A stretch of DNA of 64,000 bases from Flaccisagitta enflata (Eukaryota; Chaetognatha; Sagittoidea; Aphragmophora). Both the position numbers and the translations under genes were made by a program. The DNA is taken from the NCBI GenBank assembly GCA_965153355.1, contig OZ231127.1:67332001-67396000 (forward strand), in the 5' to 3' direction. This document shows positions 1 through 12,258 of this stretch, piece after piece. The stretch's first letter is position 1. The number at the start of each line of letters is the position of its first letter. The notes under the pieces were generated by a model. It did no database searches and was not told where the DNA came from. It was given only the letters and a program-made list of their open reading frames with translations.

Positions 1-134
1 TCATGTCAAGTATCAACCAATCACGTGGCATTCTGCTGGTGACCATTTTCACACTGTTGGTGGTTTGTTTTCCTTTTCTTCACGCTGTCACATTTTCTCT
101 ATCGATCACTTTTAATCAATCACGATTATAAAAG

Positions 135-245
135 ACTACAAGATCGGATGGGGTGGAAAGTTTGGTTTACAAGAAGATCGCAAAGACGCTTCAGCCGCCG
201 GTTGGGATTACCAATCCAAACTCTCCCAACACGAATCGCAAAAGG
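135..245 (+). CDS. CTTN: Cortactin exon, one full 37-residue repeat
   Basis: The exon is preceded by an AG at 133-134 and followed by the donor GGTAAAG. It is exactly 111 nt, one cortactin repeat ([24 protein letters not shown]...HESQK). In the family this repeat binds F-actin. The first residue, Asp, is split by the intron in phase 1, the pattern shared by the next repeat exons. The usual GFGGKFG is GWGGKFG here. Confidence 0.85.
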
Positions 246-279
246 GTAAAGTGTTACATTTCTAGAACTCGCTATTTTA

Positions 280-350
280 AGATGCGTCGTCGCGTCTCTA
301 TAATAGGCTCTGTCCGTCGGTTGGTTGGTCTGTTGGTCAGGTAACCCATT
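280..350 (+). repeat. Hairpin-headed dispersed repeat, copy 1 (short)
   Basis: An 18-nt hairpin at 280-297 (AGATGCG, loop TCGT, CGCGTCT, one G-T pair), followed by CTATAATAGGCTCTGTCC and a GTCGGTTGGTTGGTC tract. It belongs to the family described in the findings and sits in the first cortactin intron. Confidence 0.6.
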
Positions 351-698
351 CATAAAAGTGAAGGAATCATCTGAAAAGTGGTGCCAACTGTAGCAATATT
401 TTGTTTGATCGGTTGAATCTGTGCATAATTTTGGTATTTATTCAGTACGTTGGGGGCAATGACTCATTTGATTAGGCCCTTAGAAAGAGCCTGTACGTTA
501 GCTGACGGACAAGAGCTTTGAGTGGATATAGTCTTACTACTCTTGCTGTTAATTACTGATGACCAAAAAGAAAACCAAGTCTAACACCAATTCTCCAATG
601 CGGAATGAAAGCTTCATCTGAAACTTCCGTATGGCCTATTCTAAAGGAAAACTGTGCATCAAATACTGATGATGTTCCTATTCTTTGGTGGACAACAG

Positions 699-809
699 AT
701 CACTCGAAAGGATTTGGCGGCAAATATGGAGTGCAAGCCGACCGTGTTGATCAGTCGGCTGTCGGCTGGGATCACAAAGAAAGCGTCGAGAAGCACGAAT
801 CACAAAAAG
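699..809 (+). CDS. CTTN: Cortactin exon, one full 37-residue repeat
   Basis: A 111-nt exon between an ACAG acceptor and a GGTGAG donor. It encodes [11 protein letters not shown] followed by [18 protein letters not shown] and a terminal HESQK, an excellent match to the cortactin/HS1 repeat consensus. The phase-1 split Asp codon joins it in frame to the exons on either side. Confidence 0.92.
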
Positions 810-1003
810 GTGAGATCGTCTGGTTTTTCTGTCTTTCTAATTCTATTAATGAATGGTGATTATTTTTGTGCCTGTTTCAGTTTTTTTCATTTCTTAGTTT
901 TTTAAGACGGTCCACATCCCGCTTTGGTTAGGCCTGTATTTCTTTACTTTTCTCGTTTAAAACGAAACCTTTTGACTTTCATATTGTTAAGTTTCTTCTC
1001 TTA

Positions 1004-1262
1004 TTGTGTGTGCGTGTGCGAGAGTGCGTGTGTGCACGAGTGTGCGAGTGCGTGTGAGTCAGTGCATTTGTATGCAAAATTGTGTGGGTGCGAGTGCGTG
1101 TGTGAGAGCGAGTTTATTGCGAGAGTGCGCGTGTGTGAGCGCGAGAATGCGTTTGTGTGCGCGTATGTGTGTGCGCATGTGTGTGTCTGTGTTTGTGCCC
1201 ACCTGTGTGAGTGTGTGTGTAAGAAAGTGTGTGAGTGTGCGTTTGTAAGAGTGTGTGAGAGT
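1004..1262. repeat. GT-rich low-complexity tract
   Basis: An imperfect (GTGTGA/GTGC)n tract in a cortactin intron. The Cys/Val/Arg-rich and His/Thr-rich ORFs seen across it on both strands follow from base composition and are not genes. Confidence 0.85.
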
Positions 1263-1362
1263 GACTCCATTTTATCTGTCGGTCTCTCTCTTGTCTGTCT
1301 CTTATCTGTCGGACTCTCTCTTATCTGTCTCTGTCTATCCATCTGACTCCCGTCCTGTACAG

Positions 1363-1473
1363 ACCACTCAAAGGGATTCGGTGGTAAATTTGGTGTGGAG
1401 AAAGACCGGGTGGATCGTTGCGCCGTGGGTTGGGACCACAAAGAGTCCTTGGAGAAACACGAATCACAAAAAG
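1363..1473 (+). CDS. CTTN: Cortactin exon, one full 37-residue repeat
   Basis: A 111-nt exon between a TGTACAG acceptor and a perfect GGTAAGTG donor. It encodes [20 protein letters not shown] followed by [17 protein letters not shown]. It is closely similar to the repeat at 699-809, which suggests recent whole-exon duplication. A GT-rich low-complexity block lies just upstream in the intron. Confidence 0.92.
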
Positions 1474-1966
1474 GTAAGTGTTACACTACTTTTGCCCCGC
1501 CTAATTGATCCTTGGCACGCGAGGTTCTTTACAACTGTTCTAAAAACGAGGCGAAAAGAGGTATCACAACTCGCGAGTCGTTCTTCTTGCATCTCATTTG
1601 AATGACTAACTGAAAGGTGTTTGGTAGAAATGCACGCGATTGTGGTGTTATACTCTGGGTCGACTTAACTACTAATTATCGTGTTAAATAGAACGCTGGC
1701 ATTTCGCATTTTGTTTTTTATTTTGTTTGTGTGATCAATTAGTAAAGTTGAAGACTCTTACATGAATTTTAGCGTTGGTGTATTGAAGTGACGCCCATAA
1801 TTTTGCTTTAAAGCAAATCTGCGCGGAGCTTATGAATTTAAACGTCGGGGCGAGAATGGTTGTGACTTGTGATTCTTACTACCCAATGCACAATTTGCAA
1901 GATTATGCCATTTGTTTCAAATGGATATGTTAAGAAAAAGGATTTGGGTCGGGATTGTGTTTTTTG
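1474..1966. other. Cortactin intron, no feature seen
   Basis: Unremarkable intronic sequence between the third repeat exon and a large foldback element. No coding or repeat signal was recognised. Confidence 0.6.
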
Positions 1967-4900
1967 CCGTCTGCGGTCTTTCGGTTTGTAGCTCAAAGTT
2001 TAGGGGGGTCAAAAGGGCGAGTCCCCTGATACCTATGAAGTTGGGTCTTAAAATGTGCGTATCACCTTGGGGAACACTGATCCAGATTCATTATACCCAG
2101 TTTCAGGTGCTAGTTCGAACGTCCCCAAAAAAAGTGCCCAAAATGGCCAAAATTAGCCATTTTTGACCGTTTTTGGCCCTTAAACCTATCTAAAACATGG
2201 AGTAGAGCCATGAAATTTTGCACACACATGTATCAGACCCTAATTTAGTTGTATGTAAAAAATTTTGAACCTCGGAAAATTTTTAGGTACCTAAATATGG
2301 AAAAAACATGTTTTTCGCGAATTTTGAAAAGAAAAAAAAATTGTGTTACCCCCCTTAAAGTTCACCGATTTGGACAAAATTTTTACTGAAGATACTTCAC
2401 ATTATGAAGTACCTCCATGCAAAATTTCATCAAAATCGGAGCACTTTAAGTACCCGAAATTGTCTTCGAAAATCCAAAAATGGAAAAAAATGACTTCGAA
2501 AATCGTCTTTTGGCTGGGGACATTGCCATGTTATGGCAGGGATGTATGAACCAAGGTCTAAAACTCCTTTTAGTGACTGTTGTTGATGCCCAAAAAAAAT
2601 TTCATGACCCTGAGAGCACTTTTTGGGTGTCAAATAATTTTTTTGGAGACCGTAGGACCCGAAATCGCAAAATTTGACAATTTTTGGCCTTTTTTTCAAG
2701 TTATAACCTGAAAAAAGTTGAAATATCGGCCTGTTATTTTTCATGCACATATTATAGACCTTAATAAAGATTCATGATGAAAAATTTTTTTGCTAGAAAG
2801 ATTTCCACGTACCTAAATTAAGAAAAATTGGGTTTTTCGCGATTTTTTGAATGAAAAATAATGTTGTTACCCCCCTTAAAGTTCACCGATTTGGAAAAAA
2901 TTTTTACTGGAGATACTTCACATTATGAAGTACCTCCATGCAAAATTTCATCAAAATCGGAGCACTCTAAGTACCAAAAATCGCCTTCGGAATTAAAAAA
3001 AAAAAAAAAAGACTTCAAAAATCGTCTTTTGCGAAAGCAATTTTTGGTACTTACCATCTTGCTCAAAAATATCGTCTCAGTAAAACAAGATTATTGTTTA
3101 TTGTTGTTATTTCTCATAAAAAGTTATATATTTTTGCACAAATATTTACTATAAGCTCTAATGGTACCATATACCTTTTGTATTCAATTGCAAAGACGTA
3201 GATGAAGGATTCATATACAATTTTGTAGAACCGGTTCTTCAAACTTTCCAGCAGTTTTTTTTTCATCACTTTCTTACCCATGTACATTCATTTTGAAATA
3301 AAATTTAGATAGTTTGTACTAGAAAAGTCTGCTTGGCGGCATTTGACAGATCTTTCAAAGCTCTTTCCAATGGTCACCGATTTTCATATGATTTTACAAT
3401 GATAAACTTAGAAAAAGTGAAAATGAACAGGTCAATATTCTTCTCCGCATTTTTTGCATATTTTCTGCTTTTTATGGACATGAACGTTTTTACTCTTTTA
3501 GCTCTAAAATCTAAACGAATCGAGCTACTGAGCTCTGCTTGGTGGCATTTTGAAGATTTTTTCTTGCTCTTTCTAATGGTCACTGATTTCAATGTGTTTG
3601 TTACAGTTGTTTGGTCACAAATTAGGCATTAAGGTGAGACGATATTTTTGAGCAAGATGGTAGAGTGCTCCGATTTTTATGAAATTTTGCATGGTAGTAC
3701 TCCATAATGTAAAGTATCTCCAGTAAAAATTTTGTCCAAATTGGTGAACTTTAAGGGGGGTAACAACATTCTTTTTCATTAAAAAAATCGCGAAAAACCC
3801 GATTTTTCCTAATTTAGGTACCTAGAAATGTTTGTAACAAAAAAATTTTTTATCATGAATCTTTATTAAGGTCTATTACATGTGCATGCAAAATAATTGG
3901 CTGATATTTCACCTTTTTTTAGGTAATAACTTGAAAAAAGGCCAAAAATTTCAAAATTTCGCGATTTTGGGTCCTACAGTCTCCCAAAAATTGTTATTTG
4001 ACACTCAAAAAATGCTCTCAGAGTCATGAAATTTTTTTTGGGCATCAACAACAGTCCCTAAAAGGAATTTTGGCCCTTGGCTCATACGTCCCTGCCATAA
4101 CATGGCAATGTCTCCGGCCAAAAGACGATTTTCAGGTCCTTTTTTTTCCATTTTTTAATTTTCGAAGGCAATTTTGGGTACTTAGAGTACTCTGATTTTG
4201 ATGAAATTTTGCATGGAGGTACTTCGTAATGTGAAGTATCTTCAGTAAAAATTTTTTCAAAATCGGTGAACTTTAAGGAGGGTAACAACATTTGTTTTCA
4301 TTTATAAAATCGAAAAAAACCCGATTTTTCCTAATTCAGGTATCAAAAATTTTTTACCGAAAAATTTTTTTTCATGAATCTTTATTAAGGTCTACTTTAT
4401 GTCCATGCAAAATTTTTGATTCATATTTCAACCTCTTCTTAGGGTTTAACTTGAAAAAAGGCCAAAAATCGTCAAATTTTGGGTCTGATGGTCTCCAAAA
4501 AAGTGTTTTTTGACACCCAAAAAATGCTCTCAGGGTCATGAAATTTTTTTTGGGCATCAACAACAGTCACTAAAAGGAATTTTAGCCCTTGGTTCATACG
4601 TCCCTGCCATAACATGGCAATGTCCCTGGCCCAAAGATGATTTTCAAAGTCATTTTTTTCCATTTTTGGATTTTCGAAGACAATTTTGGGTACTTAAAGT
4701 GCTCCGATTTTGATGAAATTTTGCATGGAGGTACTTCATAATGTGAAGTATCTCCAGTAAAAATTTTGTCCAAATCGGTGAATTTTAAGGGGGGTAACAA
4801 CATTCTTTTTCATTAAAAAAATCGCGAAAAACCCGATTTTTCTTAATTTAGGTACCTGGAAATCTTTTTAGCAAAAAAATTTTTTATCATGAATCTTTAT

Positions 4901-5690
4901 TAAGGTCTATAATATGTGCATGCAAAATAATTGGCTGATATTTCAACTTTTTTTTAGGTTATAACTTGAAAAAAGGCCAAAAAATGTCAAATTTCGCGAT
5001 TTTGGGTCCTACGGTCTCCAAAAAAAGTGTTATTTGACACCCAAAAAATGCTCTCAGGGTCATGAAATTTTTTTTGGGCATCAACAACAGTCACTAAAAG
5101 GAATTTTAGCCCTTGGTTCATACGTCCCTGCCATAACATGGCAATGTCCCCAGCCAAAAGATGATTTTCAAAGTCATTTTTTTCCATTTTTGGATTTTCA
5201 AAGATAATTTCGGGTACTTAAAGTGCTCCGATTTTGATGAAATTTTGCATGGAGGTACTTCATAATGTGAAGTATCTCCAGTAAAAATTTTGTCCAAATC
5301 GGTGAACGTTAAGGGGGGTAACACAATTTTTTTTTCTTTTCAAAATTCGCGAAAAACACGTCTTTTCCATATTTAGGTACCTAAAAAATTTCCGAGGTTC
5401 AAAATTTTTTACATTCAACTAAATTAGGGTCTGATACATGTGTGTGCAAAATGTCATGGCTTTACTCCATGTTTAAGATCGGTTTAAGGGCCAAAAACGG
5501 TCAAAAATGGCTAATTTTGGCCATTTTGGGCACTTTTTTTGGGGACGTTCGAACTAGCACGTGAAACTGGGTATAATGAACCTGGATCAGTGTTCCCCAA
5601 GGTGATACGCACATTTTAAGACCCAACTTCATAGGTATCAGGGGACTCGCCCTTTTTATGAAGCCCTACAGACCGAAAGACCGCAGACGG
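1967..5690. mobile_element. Foldback element family A (3.7 kb) with tandem arms
   Basis: The outer ends are inverted copies: CCGTCTGCGGTCTTTCGGT at 1967 and its complement ending at 5690, and the inverted match runs inward for over 1 kb. The left arm (to about 3080) carries two copies of a unit of about 520 bp. The right arm (from about 3632) carries four copies, in the opposite orientation, at about 3664, 4186, 4699 and 5221. Each unit contains a block with GGGGGGTAACA and a short palindromic CTTCATAATGTGAAG. The 550-bp loop is bordered by inverted TACTTACCATCTTGCTC. A 4-bp TTTG flanks both sides and could be a target duplication. No transposase is present. The short ORFs inside are repeat shadows. 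It lies in the 18-kb cortactin intron. Confidence 0.85.
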
Positions 5691-6708
5691 TTTGAGTAAT
5701 CGCAAGTGATTCCAATATTGTTGTTAAAAAAATGGTGAAGAGGAAGTCTTTGAGGAGGGAGTCATCTGGGATAGATAAAATCACTTTGATATTAAAGTTG
5801 ATTTAAAACAACCCGGCTCTGGCTAGTCAAAGTACTTGCCTGACGTGGCCAATGAAAACAGTGCAAAACCAGTGTACCATTTCCTTCCACGAACACTACC
5901 GTGACATGTTTTTCTGTTTATCGTTTAGAAAAAAAATTCAAAAAGAAGAAAAAGCAATTCTATCCTATGACTTAGAGACTAGCCGCTTTTGCTAGCAACG
6001 AGTGGCATGAGATATTTCCTATGACCACGGGTGAATTAACGGTATTTGTGTTCTGAGAAAAAATCAACTGGTTTAATTTCTACCCATCTAGGAAATTAAG
6101 ATTATGGATTGCTGGGGATGACTTCATATTACCGACAGAACTTTTGTAAAATAATGCCTTTTGTATCGATACCAGATCCTTGATCTATAATTCCATATGC
6201 TCCCGAGTAAATGGATGACAAAAACCTAAAAATAAAGAAAACTTTTGATTTCCAAATTGTTCACAATCGGACGACACAGTCCGTCGGTCCGCCAGGAAGC
6301 GAAGTTGAGATTGTTTGCGTGTAGGGGGGTGGTTAGGGATCGTACGCCTCCGCAACGATGTTGTGACCTTTGTTCAAACGCAGGCATATTATTATCACTG
6401 ATCTTGACTATTCATGAAAAAAAAGAAAATAACAAGGACAGTATTAACGAAAAGAAGACGATGAAAAGGCTTGAGCAAGATTATCAAATAGGCGCAGCAT
6501 GGAATTGTTGGCGATGATTTGGATGAGGATGACTAGCTTTGGGAGAAAGAACAGCTTCTGATATGTTGTGGATGAGCCGTTGCACGCGTTCGTTTCACAT
6601 GTCGCAACACAACCGTGATATTCCTAAAATTTGTGAAAATGTATTTGTGAAAATGTATTTTTTGTCACATTCTTGAAATGGCTAGTATTAATCAGGTCGC
6701 CCAAGGGC
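5691..6708. other. Cortactin intron, little structure
   Basis: Mostly AT-rich unique-looking sequence. A short stretch at about 6285-6380 (a GTCCGTCGGTCCG-type tract and TCCGCAACGATGTTGTGACC) is a fragment of the hairpin-headed repeat family. No exon was recognised. Confidence 0.5.
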
Positions 6709-7110
6709 AATATGTGGTCAGCAATACCCGTTGCCCTGCTTTACATGATTATGAATTAGAGCGAGAGAAAGCAGGGCAGCAGCCCCAAAAGGGACAAAGT
6801 CCTGTAGAACAAAGGGTGATTTGTTCATTCGTCTGTCCACCCGTCCATCCATCCGTCTGTCTCCCCCAGGCTCTCTCAGGCGCGAAACCTCCCCTATCAG
6901 GCCTGAAATCTGTCCTATCAGACCTGAAATCTGCCCTCTCAATCCTTGAACCTGCCTAAGAGGGCAGATTTTAGGCCTGAGAGGGCAGATTGAAGGCTTG
7001 AGAGGGCAGGTTTCAGGCCTGGGAGGATAGATTTCAGGCTTGAAAGGGCAGATTTCAGGCCTGAGAGGGCAGATTTCAGGCCTGAGAGGGCCTGGGGGGT
7101 CACACGGATG
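6709..7110. repeat. Single-ended copy of foldback family B/C with 20-bp minisatellite
   Basis: It begins with the family motif GTCAGCAATACCCGTTGCCC, then AGCAGGGCAGCAGCCCC, AAAGTCCTGTAGAACA and a GTCCATCC tract. A minisatellite follows at 6888-7096 with a unit of about 20 bp containing GGCCTGAGAGGGCAGATTT. The minisatellite is itself inverted: the units up to about 6950 are the reverse complement of those after it. The ORF of about 170 aa on the minus strand (repeats of CPLRPEI) is a translation of the minisatellite. Confidence 0.7.
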
Positions 7111-7605
7111 GATGGACAAACAAAAACCTGTTTTCATGCACCAACGCTTCTCTCTAAGGGAATTATCTAACAAGATTTTCCTCATAGCAATCTGTTTTAT
7201 ACCTGACCATCGAAATTGAGCACTTTGATTCCATTGCATGAGTTCCCATAATCTTCATAGGCGCAATTCCTCACTGTCATGTTTCTTCCATCTGATTTTC
7301 TAGTTCCCTGGATGAGGGATACAAAAAAGAAAAACTTCTTTGAACATTCCATACTCAAAGATATCCCGAATCATGAGGATTGTGTATGGTGTGCCACTGC
7401 AATGTCCTTACCTTGATTTTGATGCAGTAGTTAGCTGGGTAGATAGCATCGCCCTTTCCGTGCGTTTTTACCGCACGCCCCAGTTGAGTTTTGCAATGCA
7501 CGTGATAGAATTCTGAGTGATATGAAAATCCTGTAGAAACACAAAAGTTCGAAAAATAATTAAACAAAATCAAGGTTTAATACAAACAGGATAACAAAAC
7601 AATTA

Positions 7606-7776
7606 CACTTAATTCTTTTTATAAGAACGTCACTTTTTGGGCAAGCCTTCAATGTTCTTTAATTTGGGACACTTAAAGGCTAAAACGTTCTTAAATTGTT
7701 CGGTTTCGATCGAGATTAGGTCTTGAGCCTTTTGTTTTTTTTAATCTCGTGAACTTCTCATAAAAAGAAATAAGTG
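7606..7776. mobile_element. Tc1/mariner-type MITE, short copy
   Basis: The ends are CACTTAATTCTTTTTATAAG and the inverted CTTCTCATAAAAAGAAATAAGTG, flanked by TA on both sides, which is the Tc1/mariner target duplication. The interior (CACTTTTTGGGCAAGCCTTC) matches the larger copy at 47392-47984. It is non-autonomous. Confidence 0.65.
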
Positions 7777-7921
7777 TAGACGTAAGTCGCCAGTGGAGCG
7801 TGATTAGTATTTCTTAACTGTGTACAGTACCACTGTGCAGTACAATTTGACATAACGTGATATGTCTCCTCCTACAAGTTGAATGCGAGTATTTTATTTC
7901 TGAGTTCAGTGAGTTGAACTA

Positions 7922-8000
7922 CAGTTAAACCCCGCAATAACGGATGTCAAGGGACAAACAAATTTTATCCACTATAAGTGGATTTCCGTTATTGCCAACA
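7922..8000. mobile_element. Tigger/pogo-like terminal fragment
   Basis: CAGTTAAACCCCGCAATAACGG following TA, with an internal hairpin ATCCACTATAAGTGGAT and a nearby inverted CCGTTATTGCC. This resembles the ends of TcMar-Tigger elements, where CAGTNAAACC and CGTTATNACGG motifs are usual. The other end was not located. Confidence 0.4.
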
Positions 8001-9242
8001 TAAAAATTTGAAGATATAAAAACCGAACAATAGTCATATTTTGAAAGGATTGATCTCAAAAGATTGATAAATCGAAATTGATGAATCACAATTGATGGTT
8101 GATTTTTATGTTTGCTAGCTTGGGGAAATAAATGAAATAAATGAAGGATTCCCAGTCTCGCGATCTCGTGGAGTATCATGCACCTGGTACATTGCACCAT
8201 ACGACGGAAAATTTATGAAGGAAAATGAAGTGTTTCACAATACTTTTTACATCATTATCAGGACAATAATGAAGCTGGAATGCTTTTAGCGGACAAATTG
8301 TCTCTAAGGATACTTGGAGCAAACATTTTTATCATATTCTGACTTAAAATGCAATTTGAACCATGCGATTCACATGAAAACAAGCAAGAAAATGATGATT
8401 TTTAGTGATTTTCTGCTTACACTTTTTTTCATTTTCTGAGGTTGAAATTCTAAGAAAGCCAAATACAGGGAAATTTTGCATTTTGAAAAACATAGTTATC
8501 TCTGTAATCAATTTGGGAAGAGAACTATGTTCTTTGTTTTTTTGTTTTTTTATTTCCTATGCAAATTTAGAATTTCAACCAACCCCCTGTCAGTGACCAA
8601 AAATAAAATCAGTACAAATTTTCAAAGTAATTTTTTTGGTAACTTGGTAATTTTTTTGGTAACTTGGTCCTTTTGCTGAATCAATGCAAATTTTTCTTTT
8701 AAATATTTTATCTGAGCCATCTCAATCAACTTTATTCACTTATTTTTGCATTTTCATTCATACATTTTTTCTATTTTGATCTTCTTTGAAACATATATGT
8801 TGCCTTCGGAGGGGAGCCGTCATACGCTGTTGTATTGGGTGTGAATTGATAAGTGATTTTCTCTGACCATCGTAATTTTTGATTTTGATCACCTGTAACC
8901 GGTTCATCGTCACATAAGGGATTGCTTCCATCGATTGAATTGCAGACAAAGCAGCCAATGCCCTCAACTTTAACACCGCCGTCCATCCATCCTCCCTTTT
9001 GAAGTAAAAGATCATATTGATAAATCGATTCAGGATTACCATGTGCAGTGTGATTGGGATAACCTGTGTGTGAGGGGGGGGGGGCAAGGGGCGGGGTTGT
9101 GTGCCCCTGTCCACCGATCCGCAACGATATTGTAACCCCGCGTTACTGTTTTCTAGTGGCGCCTGTAGCGGACACGGGACTCTAGAACCTGCCGTGTTGG
9201 TACGTGGGTCTGCAGTAACTTTATAGAATTATGAATGTTTTC
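8001..9242. other. Cortactin intron, no gene seen
   Basis: AT-rich sequence. The minus-strand ORFs at about 8758-9124 have no recognisable domain. They end in sequence of the dispersed repeat family (GTCCACCGATCCGCAACGAT and TATTGTAACCCCGCG at about 9108-9144). Confidence 0.5.
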
Positions 9243-9455
9243 AGTTGCGGACACGCAACTCTATAAGAGCCTTTGTCCGTCCGTCCGTCCGTTCATCCGT
9301 TCGTCCATGAGCACGAGTCGAAAAGTGTGAAAACGTGCATTTCCGCCCCTGCCATCCGTCCGCAACTAGTATTGGTCGTGTATACGGCCTTGTTTGTTAT
9401 ACTGCCCCTGCCCACCTATCCGCGACTGGGGGCCCGTGTATACGGCCATGTTTCT
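9243..9455 (+). repeat. Hairpin-headed dispersed repeat, copy 2 (with tail)
   Basis: The head hairpin at 9243-9260 is AGTTGCG-GACA-CGCAACT with a perfect 7-bp stem. It is followed by CTATAAGAGCCTTTGTCCGT, tandem TCCG, and a tail with ACGTGCATTTCCGCCCCTGCC and TCCGCAACTAG. A partial second tail follows, ending near CGTGTATACGGCC. Confidence 0.75.
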
Positions 9456-9645
9456 AGTTGCTTGCACGCGACTCTACCACCCGCTCTGTCGGTTGGATGG
9501 TTGGTCTGTAACGCTTAGCTTTTTTTGGGCGCTTAGCTCATGGGCGACTTTAGCACTACTGCTCCTGCCCAAATGTTTGGTTAGCTTTTTTTATTATTGC
9601 CATGCTTACTAGCACGCGACTTGGGTAGACGTGTATCTGGCCTTG
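9456..9645 (+). repeat. Hairpin-headed dispersed repeat, copy 3
   Basis: The hairpin at 9456-9473 (AGTTGCT-TGCA-CGCGACT, one mismatch) is followed by CTACCACCCGCTCTGTCGGT and GGTTGGTCTGTAAC. The tail at 9600-9645 has GCACGCGACTTGGGTAGACG and TGTATCTGGCCTTG. Confidence 0.7.
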
Positions 9646-11659
9646 TTTCTTCTCCATCCCTTCCAGGCTGCATTTGTCAAATGCTGAGGTATGGATCCCA
9701 GTTGAGGCCCAAATCCTATCCTTTGTCCCTTCAAGACTAAAATTCCAGGCGTGTATACATCTGTTTCCTCCTGTATCAGAGCAATTGGTCTCCTAAAGGC
9801 AACTTCTCTCACTGCTACATCGGGACTAATAATCCTTAGGGAGCAACGGGTGAGAAGTGGTGGTTACTGGCTACTAGGGATTTTTTTTTTTTAGTAACAA
9901 GTTCTTCATGGGTGATAAGTTGGGACCATTGTCATATTGCGGGAAGTGGTGGTTATGGGTAGAAAGAGTGAAGGAGTGTATAATCCGTCAGGGGATATAT
10001 TAGCCATTTGTATTGGCAGGTAATATCCTCTTTAATTACCTTACATTGATGAGATATCACGAGTAACAATAAAAGGGAGCACATCCAGAAGAAATCCTGA
10101 ATTCGATATGAGAATTCTGTCGCCATTTTTGGTTTTCTTTTTTTCAACGATATCCTGATCCCTGTGGAAACAAATTCCATTCATAGTTAGTTGCTACTCG
10201 TTTAATCAAGTTACTTCTGTCCATCGGTCCATCACTTTCATTTTTGGGCGGCCTCAAAGGGGACAGTCCTGTAGAACACGCGGAATCTTTTTGTCCATCG
10301 ATCCGCCGTCCGCACGTCCATCCGCCCCACTCATCCTCAGGGCCTCCTCTCCTTTTGAGCCCATTCTGACTCAAGTCCAAGAAAAATGGCGTATATCCAA
10401 GCAAAATGACTCAAATCTGGCTTTAAAAAAAGGAATTCTGGTCTGGGGTCCATCATTTTGGCTTCTTAGACCTAATAGCAGCCCAAAGGCAGTAAGTGGT
10501 CAGTGGTACCCGTGCCCTGCTTGAGCAGTATATGTTTTATGTTGAGGGGGAGCAGGGCAATGGCCTCAAAGGGGACGAAGTTAAGTTGAGGGGGGAGCAG
10601 GCTAAGATCTGGGTTTCTGGGGCCAACATTCGGTCTCAGAGACCAATTTCTTGGACTCTTGAGGCCATGATTTGGGTTTTTGAGGCTAGGATTTGGGTCT
10701 TTGAGGCCAGGATTTAGGTCTTCGAGGCTAGAATCCGGGTCTCTAATGCTAGGATGTGGGTTTTAGAAGCCAGAATCTAGGTATCAGAATCCAGAATCTA
10801 GGTCTAAGGGGCTAAAATGATAGAATTCAGACCAGAATTCAGCTTTTCTAGCCAGATTTAGACCATATTGCTTGGATTTGGGCTAATTTGCTTGGATTAA
10901 GGCGATTCAGTTTGGATTTGGGCAATTCAATTTAGATTTGGGCCCCAAAGAAGATGAAGCCTTGAGGATGGGGCTGGGGGGATGGATGTATGTACAAACA
11001 GACAGATGGATGTATGGAGGGACGGACGGACAAATTCCACCTGTGTTCTACAGGACTTTGTCCCCTTGGGGCCGCTGCCTAAAAAGTAGATTATGAATTT
11101 TGATACCCAGATTCTGGCTTCTGAGATTGACATCCTAGGCTCCGATACCCAGATTTTGGCTTCTGAGACCAACATGCAGGTCTCTGACAGCCAGAGACCC
11201 TTGAAAAGCTCATTTCTGAGCTTTTGCTTTTTTTGCGTTTTTTTCTTAGTTTCCCACAACCATACATCCCCATCAAGTGGGCTAATTCTTTTTGGTGAAG
11301 AATGTTTGGGCAACAGCTATGTGGTTAAGAAAAAATTTGGGTGTAGGTATGGATTTTTATCATTTTTTTTGATTGGAGAAAAATTGAGAGGTGGAAATCG
11401 CGAACACGGCAACCTTCAATTTTTTTTTATTTTTCACTCATGGATAGATTTTGGGGCGAGGAATTCATTTAGATTGTCAAATCTCTTACAAGTCTTCAAG
11501 AAATAGGCCAAAATAAATAAATTGATAAAGAAAAGCTCAGAATTAAGCTTTTTCAGCTCTTATCTGGGTGACCAACTAAAAAAGCTCATTTCTGAGCTTT
11601 TAAAAAGCTCAAAGTTGAGCTTTTCAAGACAGAGTCTTTAATGAGGCCAAAAAACTCCC

Positions 11660-12071
11660 AACAAGTGATGCAGGGTCACAATGTCGTTGTGGATGGGTGG
11701 GCAGGGGCATCCAACCCTTATCCACACCCCACCACCCATCCCACACTCATGTATCCAAAACGCTCGTTTTCCACTTTTCATCTCAATCATCACGGACAGA
11801 CTCATAGACCATGTGATTGACAAAGCCTCTTATTGAGTTGCGTGTCCGCAAGACCAAGTGATGCGGGGTTACAATATTGTTGCGGATGGATGAACAGGGG
11901 CATCCAACTCCCATTTACACCCATGCCCCCCTCCCACACACACATATACAGATACAGAAAGCATCTAAAACGCTTGGATTCGAACTTTTTGACTTCTGCA
12001 CAAGGACTGACGGATGTAGCGATGGGCTGACTAACAGACAAAGCCTCTTATAGAGTTGCGTGTCCGCGACT
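11660..12071 (-). repeat. Two reverse-oriented hairpin-headed repeats in the loop of foldback C
   Basis: Two adjacent related units of about 200 bp. Each begins TGATGCRGGGTYACAAT followed by GTTGCGGATGG and a CAGGGGCATCCAAC segment. Each ends in AAGCCTCTTATNGAGTTGCG and the hairpin (11834-11852 and 12054-12071), the second followed by TAAAAAA. In reverse complement this is the head TTTTTAGTCGCGGACACGCA. Confidence 0.7.
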
Positions 12072-12191
12072 AAAAAACAGAAATTTCACTTTTAAGCTGT
12101 CTAGGCAAGGATGGACAATTGAAATCCTATAGCCATTGATAGTTATGACTTCTGAAGGGAAAAACAACCCATCACTCTGTATTTTAACATT

Positions 12192-12194
<3 letters not shown>

Positions 12195-12254
<60 letters not shown>
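12195..12254. repeat. (GT)n microsatellite
   Basis: About 30 uninterrupted GT dinucleotides. Confidence 0.95.

Positions 12255-12258
<4 letters not shown>

Noticed and set aside
2343-5324. Repeated 60-106 aa ORFs with KFTDLDKIFTGDTSHYEVPP
   Set aside because: The same frame recurs in each unit of foldback A in both orientations without a start context or length conservation. It is a repeat shadow.
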